Counted from the stretch's first letter, positions 15,486 to 22,727 are shown. The stretch: DNA of 41,942 nucleotides from Candidatus Gastranaerophilales bacterium (GCA_947626225.1 CANQRH010000008.1:1-41942); one strand, 5' to 3'. Notes: generated from the sequence alone by a model not told the origin. Program-made: numbers and translations.

Positions 15486-16550
15486 ATGAAAAAATATTTT
15501 GCAATTTTTAGTTTTATAGTTTTAGTAGTATATTTACTTTGCAACACAACGGTTTTTGCTGATAATTTTGCAGGATTTATCAAGATTCCTGCAAATGGTT
15601 CTATAAAAGAATTCTATATCGGACAATATCCTGTTACAAATTCTGAGTATAAATCTTTTATAGATAGTACGAGTTCAAAAGCCCCGAATTATTGGAAAGG
15701 CGGAACTTATCCAAACGGCAAATCAAATCACCCTGTAATTTTTGTTTCATATAATGACGCATTAGCATATTGCAAGTGGTTAGAGAAGAAATATCCTAAT
15801 TATTCATTCAGATTACCAACTGTTTCTGAATGGGAATATGCTGCAAGTGGTGGTAGGGGATATGCATTCCCTTGGGGAAACCAAATGAATGAAAATAATT
15901 TCAACTACAATAAACTTGTGGCTTCTGTTTACCTTAAACAAAATCCAACAGTTACATATAACAACCAAAAATCCACAAGTTACGGTCAGAGTATGCCGTT
16001 AAATAAAGTAATTTCAATAAACCCCAATGGCGGGATTAACGGTTGGATAGACCACAAGAAATACACAGGCTTTGTTTATACTGATTTGTTTAAAAAACTT
16101 ATGGATAATGGCGGATATACAACTCCAGTAAATCAATACCCATCTGGCAAAAGCCCTTTTGGAGTTTATGATATGTCAGGGAATGTATGGGAATGGACAA
16201 GTTCACAAATTACTGCAACTAACGGGGCAGAAAAAGGGCAAACGGTTTATGCGGTAAAAGGCGGTTCTTGGTATGCCAATGCAAATTCTTGTAAAATTAC
16301 AATGCAAGGTGAAGGCAGGCGACCAAATACAGGATATAATACTGTTGGTTTCAGAGTTGTTGCAGTTAATAAATCCAATAGCACTTCATACAATACCGAA
16401 AATAATAATACTAATATAACAAGAAAAGCACCGACAACAAATTCACAGGGTAAGCAATTTAATCCAAATGGTCAAAATCAAAAGAAGCGACCAGACAAAA
16501 AGCCTCCGCTAAAACCTGGCGGAAACAAAACACCTGCTAATTGGAACTAA
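15486..16550 (+). CDS. Secreted FGE-sulfatase-domain (SUMF1-like) protein
   Basis: 354 residues. Sec signal peptide 1-25 (cleavage VFA-D). Residues 30-292 form a formylglycine-generating-enzyme fold: YPVTNSEYKSFI, HPVIFVSYNDALAYCKWL, FRLPTVSEWEYAASGG, FGVYDMSGNVWEWT, GGSW (259-262) and NTVGFRVV. Of the two copper-binding cysteines of true FGE only one remains (C269); the other position is Ala. Sulfatase activation is therefore unlikely, and a binding or other oxygen-independent role fits better. The C-terminal 60 residues are an Asn/Lys/Pro-rich, disordered basic tail. The ribosome binding site is GAGGGTGATAA. It stands alone between R2 copies. Confidence 0.88.
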   Translation: MKKYFAIFSFIVLVVYLLCNTTVFADNFAGFIKIPANGSIKEFYIGQYPVTNSEYKSFIDSTSSKAPNYWKGGTYPNGKSNHPVIFVSYNDALAYCKWLEKKYPNYSFRLPTVSEWEYAASGGRGYAFPWGNQMNENNFNYNKLVASVYLKQNPTVTYNNQKSTSYGQSMPLNKVISINPNGGINGWIDHKKYTGFVYTDLFKKLMDNGGYTTPVNQYPSGKSPFGVYDMSGNVWEWTSSQITATNGAEKGQTVYAVKGGSWYANANSCKITMQGEGRRPNTGYNTVGFRVVAVNKSNSTSYNTENNNTNITRKAPTTNSQGKQFNPNGQNQKKRPDKKPPLKPGGNKTPANWN

Positions 16551-16573
16551 TAATTATAAGAATAAGTAAGTAG

Positions 16574-16591
16574 GGTGCGTTTATACGCACC
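16574..16591. repeat. Hairpin after the FGE-like gene
   Basis: GGTGCGT (16574-16580), loop TTAT, ACGCACC (16585-16591). The stem is perfect but there is no U-run, so it is an extragenic palindrome or weak terminator. Confidence 0.45.
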
Positions 16592-16654
16592 AAAATGTTA
16601 ATACTATTATTGGAAAGTATCCGACCGGTGAGAGTAAATAATGATGTACAATGA

Positions 16655-16714
16655 CACTTCAAATGCGAAAGAGTAACACTTCAAATGCGAAAGAGTAACA
16701 CTTCAAATGCGAAA
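16655..16714. repeat. Tandem repeat, 22-bp unit, 2.7 copies
   Basis: CACTTCAAATGCGAAA followed by GAGTAA repeats at 16655, 16677 and 16699 (last copy partial). The period equals that of the 10805/10827 repeats and the length of the 22-bp sites at 10863. It may be transposase-binding sites of a lost element. Confidence 0.7.
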
Positions 16715-16730
16715 TTTGGAAGAGTTTAAT

Positions 16731-16776
16731 TGTAAAAAGACACTTAACTTAGTTTGATTATTTCGGCAAGTTAATT
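16731..16776 (+). repeat. Direct repeat R2, copy at the end of operon 4
   Basis: TGTAAAAAGACACTT, a short insertion, AGTTTGATTATTTCGG and GCAAGTTAATT. It continues into a segment alike to that after 11096, including the terminator hairpin. Confidence 0.75.
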
Positions 16777-16795
16777 TTAAATTTTTTATAATAAT

Positions 16796-16821
16796 AAAAA
16801 GCTGATAAATTAATTATCAGC
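16796..16821 (-). terminator. Terminator of the decarboxylase-SDR-hydrolase-flavoprotein operon
   Basis: On the minus strand GCTGATAA pairs perfectly with TTATCAGC around TTAAT, followed by UUUUU (the A-run at 16796-16800). It is 25 bases after the stop of the gene at 16847. Confidence 0.8.
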
Positions 16822-16846
16822 CTTTATTTTAGAATTAAGATTTTAT

Positions 16847-17377
16847 TTATAAACTTTTCCCAAGTTCATAGGCATGTTTTGGATAATCCGTATTATTAAC
16901 TGAACCCTCTGTCCAAACGCCCGAGGCTATGATTTGCCCGACATCCTGCCAACCTAAGTAATTTAAAAGCACTTCATAGTGGTTTTTAATCGGTTCAGCT
17001 TCTTTTGCGGAAGTATCTGCATAAGTTAAAATAAGAGCTGATTTTTTAGGAGTGTGGATTTTGCCGTTAATTGAATAAAATCTGTCGATTACGGCTTTTA
17101 ATTGAGCGGATATACCAAAATAATACATAGGAGTAGCAAAAACTACCATATCGGAATCAACTATATTTTCTTTTATAAAATTAAAGTCGTCATTAAATAC
17201 GCAATCGCCATTCATACCGCATTTGTTGCAGGCAACGCAAGGATGAACATTTTTAAAAGCCGAATCAAAACGAACGACATTATGACCGTTTTCTTTTGCA
17301 CCTTTTATAAAATTGTCTGCTAAAGTATTTGAATTTCCGTTTTTTCTTGGGCTTGCTGTTATTACTAATATTTTCAT
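16847..17377 (-). CDS. Iron-sulfur flavoprotein / NADPH-dependent FMN reductase family (copy B)
   Basis: 176 residues from the ATG at 17377 (MKILVITASPRKNGNSN, with AGAGGAAAAAG upstream). It has the same FMN loop and compact Cys motif (C47, C50, C53, C59) as copy A, and the natural C-terminus KHAYELGKSL, so this copy shows the intact form. It is expected to be a cytosolic FMN and [4Fe-4S] electron carrier. Last gene of the operon small protein-decarboxylase/cupin-SDR-hydrolase-flavoprotein, 25 bases after the hydrolase. The near-identity to copy A 14 kb away points to recent duplication or gene conversion. Confidence 0.9.
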   Translation of the reverse strand: MKILVITASPRKNGNSNTLADNFIKGAKENGHNVVRFDSAFKNVHPCVACNKCGMNGDCVFNDDFNFIKENIVDSDMVVFATPMYYFGISAQLKAVIDRFYSINGKIHTPKKSALILTYADTSAKEAEPIKNHYEVLLNYLGWQDVGQIIASGVWTEGSVNNTDYPKHAYELGKSL

Positions 17378-17402
17378 TTTATTCTTTTTCCTCTCTGCTA
17401 AA

Positions 17403-18278
17403 TTAAGCAATATCTGCCATATAATGGTTTTGAATACAGTCGAGTATTGTTTTGGCATAAGTTTCGTGCATATTATAAAATATATGAGAAGCTCCTTCAA
17501 CTTCAATTACTTGGTTTTTATCTTTTTTATTTGTCCAAGCGTTTAATTGTTCCATAAATTTTTTGGGACTTTTACCTGTAACCGAATCTTTTGAACCGAT
17601 AATAAAACTACCTTTGGGTTTTATATTGTAAAGAGATTTAGTTTCACCAATTCCCGATAAAACAGGGCAATTTTTAAGATTATCAGCATTATAAAATCCT
17701 AAAACACTTTTTGCTGTCATCGGAGTAAAACCGCCAAACAAAAAAGGAAGAATTTCATTTTCTCTATTTTCGCTAATGAACTTTTTAGCAAGATTACAGC
17801 ATTCATTAATATTTGGCATAACGCTCCACCAGTGCATTATATCAATCGGGCAAGAAACTATAAAATATTTAACATAATCATCATTTGTTGTTCCAAGATA
17901 ATTAATTATTTTATTTGAGCCAAGAGAATGTCCTGCTAAAATTATATTTTTATATCCTAAGTCCAGCGCATATTTTATATACGCTTCAACATCCTGATAA
18001 ACCATATTAAAATCACCATTAAAAGTGCCTTTGTGACTCTGCTTTTTAATGGAGTGGTCGCTATAAGCAAAACAGGAAAACGAATCATGGGTATGAGCAA
18101 TTATTGTTGCAATTCCTTTTTTACTTAATAATTTTCCCGTTGAGTCTAAAAGATCGTTTTGAAAAACATTAGAGCAAATTCCTGTTACCATAATTAAAAC
18201 AGTATCTTTTTTATCGGCTTCATATATTGCGCCCCGAAGCTCTAAACCTCTTTTTGTTATAACTTTTATTATATCCAT
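17403..18278 (-). CDS. Alpha/beta hydrolase, cytosolic
   Basis: 291 residues, no signal peptide. The nucleophile elbow GHSLGS carries a Ser, a likely acid lies in GSKDSV, and the His is in EGASHIFY near the C-terminus. An oxyanion segment MVTGICSN follows strand 3. It probably hydrolyses an ester or thioester. Unlike the other hydrolase in this island (Cys nucleophile, exported), this one is a standard Ser hydrolase. It lies between the SDR and the flavoprotein genes in operon 4. Substrate unknown. Confidence 0.85.
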   Translation of the reverse strand: MDIIKVITKRGLELRGAIYEADKKDTVLIMVTGICSNVFQNDLLDSTGKLLSKKGIATIIAHTHDSFSCFAYSDHSIKKQSHKGTFNGDFNMVYQDVEAYIKYALDLGYKNIILAGHSLGSNKIINYLGTTNDDYVKYFIVSCPIDIMHWWSVMPNINECCNLAKKFISENRENEILPFLFGGFTPMTAKSVLGFYNADNLKNCPVLSGIGETKSLYNIKPKGSFIIGSKDSVTGKSPKKFMEQLNAWTNKKDKNQVIEVEGASHIFYNMHETYAKTILDCIQNHYMADIA

Positions 18279-18318
18279 AATTTAATCATTTCCCCCTTTA
18301 AAGTAATATTGTGGTTTT

Positions 18319-19074
18319 TTAATGTATCGTAAAACCGCCGTCAACTGATATACTTGCGCCATCAACAAAAGTTGAATAAGGAGAACAAAGCCACATTACA
18401 GCATGAGCAATTTCATAGGGCTCGCCCATTCTTCCTTTCGGGATATCTCTTAAAAGTTCTTTTTCAATTTCAGGATTTCTTTTAACTAAATCCTTTGCCA
18501 TAGGAGTTAGAATAACGCCCGGTAAAACCGCATTAATTCTTATTCCTTTTGAAGCATAATCAATCGCAGCAGTTCTTGTTAAACCGATAACTGCGTGTTT
18601 ACAAGCAATATAAGCAGCTTGCCCCGGGAATCCCGTAACTCCGCCTTGAGAAGAAGTATTAACAATCGCACCGCCATTTTGTTTTAACATTTGTTCAATT
18701 TCATATTTCATACAGTTCCAAACACCGCGAAAATCAACATCAATAGTTTTATTAAATTCTTCAAATGTAATTTCCGCCATTGGTCTTTGAGGTGTTTGCA
18801 CCCCTGCATTATTAAAAGCACAATCTAAACTTCCAAATTTTTCAACAATATCTTTAACCATTTTTTGAACTTGCTTTTCTTTACTTACATCGCAAATATA
18901 AGGAGTTGCGCTATAACCCGATTTTGTCAGTTCTTCAATTTGCTCTTTCATATCAACAATATCTGCCATAACAACATTAGCGCCGACTCGTGCAAATTCT
19001 TGAGCTGTTGCAAGCCCGATACCTTGAGCAGCGCCTGTTATTAATACAACTTTATTTTTAAAACAATCTTTCAT
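18319..19074 (-). CDS. Short-chain dehydrogenase/reductase
   Basis: 251 residues, classical SDR. TGAAQGIG binds the cofactor; an acidic Asp after MADI at the end of strand 2 suggests NAD rather than NADP. NNAG, a Ser in NTSSQGG, and Y-x3-K in AYIACK form the active site, and DGGFTIH is the usual C-terminus. The family includes glucose 1-dehydrogenase and 3-oxoacyl-ACP reductase relatives; the substrate cannot be assigned. It starts 15 bases after the decarboxylase-cupin gene in operon 4. Confidence 0.92.
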   Translation of the reverse strand: MKDCFKNKVVLITGAAQGIGLATAQEFARVGANVVMADIVDMKEQIEELTKSGYSATPYICDVSKEKQVQKMVKDIVEKFGSLDCAFNNAGVQTPQRPMAEITFEEFNKTIDVDFRGVWNCMKYEIEQMLKQNGGAIVNTSSQGGVTGFPGQAAYIACKHAVIGLTRTAAIDYASKGIRINAVLPGVILTPMAKDLVKRNPEIEKELLRDIPKGRMGEPYEIAHAVMWLCSPYSTFVDGASISVDGGFTIH

Positions 19075-19089
19075 TATTTTTCCCTTCCA

Positions 19090-19941
19090 CTATTTCAATT
19101 TGTTATATTCACTATCACCAACAGGCTCAAGCCAAACATTTTCAGTCTCAATACCATCAACTTCTACTGCTATATGAGAAAACCAGCTATCAGGCGCTGC
19201 ACCATGCCAGTGCTTAACATTTGCAGGAATATTTATAACGTCCCCGGGGTTCATCTCAACAGGCTCTTTGCCCCATTCTTGATAATATCCTCTTCCACCG
19301 ATTGCGATAAGCATTTGTCCGCCGCCTGATTTTGCCTTGTGGATATGCCAATTATTTCTGCATTTTGGTTCAAATGTCACGTTAAACATCTTAACTTGAC
19401 TTGTTGAAATGGGTGCAATATAGCTTTGACCGATGAAATATTGTTTATAAGCGTCATTTGGGTTTCCTATCGGAAACATTATGGTTTTTGCGTATTTATC
19501 TTTTTCACTTAAATTACTTATTGGGGAAGTTTCATCATTCCATACTTCTTTTGCTAAATTAAAAGCTGCCCATGCTTTGGGCCAGCCTGCGTAAAAAGCG
19601 GTATTGGTTATAATTGCGGCAGCTTCAGCCTTTGTTACTCCATGGTTTTTAGCGTTTTGAAGATGATATTTTAAAGACGTATCCGTTATTCCTTGTGAAA
19701 TTAGAGCTGTCATTGTGATAATACTTCTTGTTTTTGTGTCAATATCAGGGTTATTCCAGTTTTCGCCAAATAAAATATCATCATTAAAATGAGCAAATTC
19801 GGGTGCAAAATTTCCAAGCTGAACTCGTCCTGCTGTTTGGGTAATTTTTTCCATATTTTCATCCTCATATTTTTTAGCTAATGCAAAACTATTTTGAAAT
19901 ATAAACAACGTTAGAATTACTATTGATATTTTTTTAAACAA
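19090..19941 (-). CDS. Carboxymuconolactone decarboxylase-cupin fusion with signal peptide
   Basis: 283 residues. A signal peptide covers 1-22 (cleavage FALA-K). Residues 33-135 are a carboxymuconolactone decarboxylase/AhpD-like domain (RSIITMTALISQG, then HLQNAKNHGVTKAEAAAII). Residues 165-270 are a cupin with metal ligands in NNWHIHKAKSGGGQ and the later His of VKHWHGAA. This fusion is common beside AKR and flavodoxin genes in gut bacteria, but its reaction is not settled. M30 at 19854, just past the signal peptide, has GAGGATG upstream, so internal initiation of a cytosolic form is possible. Second gene of operon 4. Confidence 0.88.
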   Translation of the reverse strand: MFKKISIVILTLFIFQNSFALAKKYEDENMEKITQTAGRVQLGNFAPEFAHFNDDILFGENWNNPDIDTKTRSIITMTALISQGITDTSLKYHLQNAKNHGVTKAEAAAIITNTAFYAGWPKAWAAFNLAKEVWNDETSPISNLSEKDKYAKTIMFPIGNPNDAYKQYFIGQSYIAPISTSQVKMFNVTFEPKCRNNWHIHKAKSGGGQMLIAIGGRGYYQEWGKEPVEMNPGDVINIPANVKHWHGAAPDSWFSHIAVEVDGIETENVWLEPVGDSEYNKLK

Positions 19942-19954
19942 TTTTTAACACCTT

Positions 19955-20203
19955 TCAATTTTTAATAGAACTCGTTTTTTGTTTTAAATTGAAAATTAAA
20001 AAATCAAGACAATCGATTTTCTTTTGATTTTCGTATAATGACTCTAAAAGCTGCCTTCTGTGTTTTGCAATCAGATTTAATGCAGGTGCTTTTTCGCCTG
20101 AATTAATTAGCGAAATAATGTTACCGGCAATCTTTAGGTCGCAGCCTGCATCTTTTAAATTTTGCAAAATATCGTCATTATTCATATTCTTATTATTTAC
20201 CAT
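19955..20203 (-). CDS. Small conserved hypothetical protein at head of operon 4
   Basis: 82 residues from the ATG at 20203 (76 from 20185 is equally possible; neither has a clear ribosome binding site). It is helical and charged: DDILQNLKDAGCDLKIAGNI, then SGEKAPALNLIAKHRRQLLE and a KKIDCLDFLIF ending. I recall short proteins with the 'LLxxHRRxLL...IDCLDYL' pattern in Clostridia, often near LysR and redox genes. It looks like a stand-alone C-terminal coiled region of MerR-type regulators without a DNA-binding domain. It is divergent from lysR at 20282 and 13 bases before the decarboxylase gene, so it may tune that regulator. Confidence 0.75.
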   Translation of the reverse strand: MVNNKNMNNDDILQNLKDAGCDLKIAGNIISLINSGEKAPALNLIAKHRRQLLESLYENQKKIDCLDFLIFNLKQKTSSIKN

Positions 20204-20242
20204 ATTTTTAAAATAGCAAATACTTATATTGCATAATCTGTT

Positions 20243-20275
20243 ATGCTTGACAAGCATTTCAAAAATAAATATTAT
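20243..20275 (+). promoter_or_regulatory. lysR promoter with overlapping palindromic LysR site
   Basis: ATGCTTGACAAGCAT (20243-20257) is a perfect palindrome with T-N11-A spacing and contains the -35 TTGACA (20247-20252). After 17 bases comes TATTAT (20270-20275), six bases before the ATG. A second palindrome GCATAA/TTATGC lies at 20231-20246, toward the divergent operon. This implies autorepression and possible activation of operon 4. Confidence 0.7.
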
Positions 20276-20281
20276 AAGTTT

Positions 20282-21172
20282 ATGGAAATTCGAGTTTTAA
20301 AATATTTTTTAGCGGTTGCAAGAGTGGGGTCTATTACAGGTGCCGCTAATTATCTTCATTTAACTCAGCCAACATTATCAAGACAACTTAAGGATTTAGA
20401 GAGAGAACTCGGGCAGACTCTTTTTGTCAGAACAAATCATAATGTTACTTTAACGCCTGAAGGAATGATTTTAAGAAAACGTGCCGAAGAAATAGTTGAA
20501 ATGCTTGAAAAGACCGAAAACGAGTTTTCTTCGCTTAAACATGAGGTTGCAGGCGAAATTTATATCGGAAGCGGAGAAACGGAATCATTAAAAAGCGTTG
20601 CAAATTTAATGCGAGAAATTAGAAAAGATTATCAAAATATTATTTTTCACATGTATAGCGGAATCCACGAGGACATAGTTGAAAAGATTGATAACGGACT
20701 TCTTGATTTTGGAATAGTAATGAAACCTGTGGATTTAACAAAATATAATGCCATAAATCTGTCCGATAAAGATACTTGGGGAATTGTTATGAAAAAGGAT
20801 TCGGAGCTTGCAGATAAAGAATTTATAACATTTGAAGATATGGAAAAAATTCCTCTGATTTTATCCAGAAAAGCATTTAGAAAACCAACGCCCGACAATG
20901 AATTTTACAGGTGGTTTAATGAAAAAAAAGATAGTTTAAATATTGCAGGAACTCATACGCTTTTTTATAACGGGGCAATTATGGTTGAGGAGGGTTTAGG
21001 ATATATGTTCAGTTTAAATAATCTTGCTAATACCTCTAAAGATTCAAACCTTTGTTTTCGCCCTTTAAAAACAAAAATGGAAGCAAGCTGGTGCTTAATT
21101 TGGAAAAAATATCAGGTATTTTCGCCTGCCGCTAAGATGTTTTTAGAAAAATTGCAGGAAAATATTAAATAA
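20282..21172 (+). CDS. LysR-family transcriptional regulator
   Basis: 296 residues from the ATG at 20282 (MEIRVLKYFLAVARVGSITG), the standard family start; the frame extends upstream but runs into the promoter. The winged helix-turn-helix is clear (ITGAANYLHLTQPTLSRQLK, LFVRTNHNVTLTPEG). The effector domain starts at about 90. There is no Shine-Dalgarno, and the -10 box ends six bases before the ATG, so the mRNA is probably leaderless. It is divergent from operon 4 and followed after 12 bases by an AKR gene with a frameshift. Confidence 0.92.
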   Translation: MEIRVLKYFLAVARVGSITGAANYLHLTQPTLSRQLKDLERELGQTLFVRTNHNVTLTPEGMILRKRAEEIVEMLEKTENEFSSLKHEVAGEIYIGSGETESLKSVANLMREIRKDYQNIIFHMYSGIHEDIVEKIDNGLLDFGIVMKPVDLTKYNAINLSDKDTWGIVMKKDSELADKEFITFEDMEKIPLILSRKAFRKPTPDNEFYRWFNEKKDSLNIAGTHTLFYNGAIMVEEGLGYMFSLNNLANTSKDSNLCFRPLKTKMEASWCLIWKKYQVFSPAAKMFLEKLQENIK

Positions 21173-21184
21173 AGGTGTAACGCT

Positions 21185-22001
21185 ATGTATGAAATAAAAT
21201 TAAATTCAAATAATAAAATTCCTCTTGTTGGTTTTGGCACTTGGGAATTATCGGGAAGTGTCTGCGAAAGGTGCGTTTTAGATAGAGGCATTAGATGTTG
21301 GTTATAGATTAATCGACACAGCTAAGATGTATGGAAATGAACGAGAGGTCGGAGTTGCAGTTAATAAATCGGGTATTAAAAGAGAAGATATTTTTCTTGT
21401 GACAAAGCTAAATTCCTCAAATAACAGCTATGATAGAGCTAAAAAAGGTATAGAGCAATCATTAAATGAGCTTAGAGTTAATTATATTGATTTAATTTTA
21501 ATCCACGAACCTTATTCAAATTCTTATGAGATGTATAGAGCTATGATTGAAGCTCAAAAAGAAGGAAAAGTTAGAGCAATCGGGATTTCAAATTTTAGCG
21601 AAAGATTATATAGGGAATTTATTTCAAATTGCAAAATAATCCCTGCAATTAATCAGATTGAAGCTCATATTTTCTATCAAAAACAAAAATTTCAAAATCT
21701 GATGAAAAATTATGGTACTTCTTTAATGGCTTGGAGTCCATTAGGGGCAGGCTTAGGGGATATTTTTTCCAATCCGACAATTAAAAATATTGCTCAAAAA
21801 TATTCAAAAACTCCAAGTCAAATTGCTCTTAAATTTTTAGTTCAAAGAAATATTATTATAATTCCAAGAACCTGCCATAAAGATAGAATGATTGAAAATA
21901 TTAACCTGTTTGATTTTGAATTAACATCAGAGGAAATGGAAGCATTATCAAAATTAGATAAAAATAAAACGCTTTTTTCTTGGACAAATTATTACAATTA
22001 A
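21185..22001 (+). pseudogene. Aldo/keto reductase broken by a one-base frameshift
   Basis: From the ATG at 21185 (AAAGGTG upstream) the protein reads MYEIKLNSNNKIPLVGFGTW and then leaves frame near 21281-21290. Removing one A at about 21284 restores DEALDVGYRLIDTAKMYGNE and the rest of a normal 272-residue short-type AKR, including the catalytic Asp/Tyr, the TKLN Lys region, the LILIHEP His and the C-terminus. All else is intact, so either the break is very recent or it is a sequencing error. It is co-directional with lysR. A shortened product from the ATG at 21327 would lack the first strand and the catalytic Asp. Confidence 0.85.
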
Positions 22002-22097
22002 AGTTCAGCTTTTAATTATATTCTATTTTTATTTTTACTTCAGTCATGATTTTCCTTATTTATTATATAAAAATATATAATAAATTTAGGGAATTTT

Positions 22098-22414
22098 CAA
22101 AACGGTCTTTTCCGAAATAATCAGCTAACGCATACAGGCTCATTGATTTCGCTTTCGGCTCAATAATTCGCTTTGTAAAACTAAGCGTACACTTCAAACA
22201 CACAGCCGAAATGCAGACAGGGAAATAGTTTTAATTCAACTTTCCGTAATAATCATACTAACCGTTTATCCCAAAAAAGTCACAAAAGACCGTTTTGTAA
22301 ACGGATAGTTTTACAAAGCGAAGCACCGCAACGAAGTGAGGATGGCTGAGCCTGTATGCGTTAGCTGATTATTTCCGACAGCTCAAATCCAAACAGGAAG
22401 CCAACTTTCCGTAA
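22098..22414. repeat. Second copy of element R1 with three interlocked perfect inverted repeats
   Basis: A 29-bp inverted repeat (22114-22142 with 22347-22375, containing TAACGCATACAGGCTCA), a 17-bp one (22167-22183 with 22306-22322, TTCGCTTTGTAAAACTA) and a 14-bp one (22098-22111 with 22284-22297, CAAAACGGTCTTTT) are all perfect. The 14-bp pair crosses the other two. The middle part matches 10879-11055. No gene is seen between 22002 and 22512. Confidence 0.7.
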
Positions 22415-22512
22415 AAATCAAACTACTCAATTAACTACACTAACCGTACAAACCTAATTGGACATTAAAATACAATAATAATAAACCCGACTTTTCATTT
22501 ATCAATAAAAAA

Positions 22513-22584
22513 CTCCCCAGGTTGGACTCGAACCAACAGCCTACCGGTTAACAGCCGGTTGCTCCGCCATTGAGCTACTGAGGA
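22513..22584 (-). tRNA. tRNA-Asn (anticodon GTT)
   Basis: On the minus strand a cloverleaf folds: acceptor TCCTCAG (22584-22578) with CTGGGGA, anticodon stem-loop CGGCTGTTAACCG with GTT in the loop, and the T arm GTTGGTTCGAGTCCAAC. The discriminator is G and CCA is not encoded. Its 3' end faces the redox island, a common place for integrative elements to stop. Confidence 0.95.
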
Positions 22585-22727
22585 ATGTACTCGCTTATTA
22601 TAAAATGAAAAATTTTTGTTGTAAAGCCCTTTTTTATTTTTTTATAACAAATTATTATAAAATCCTTAAATTGTGGTATATTTTAGAATATATATTATAT
22701 AATATTGGTAAAGAAAGGAGTTTTATA

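Noticed and set aside
11056-16776. R2 repeats as integron attC sites
   Set aside because: No GTTRRRY/RYYYAAC core pairs, no imperfect long palindrome and no tyrosine integrase are visible.
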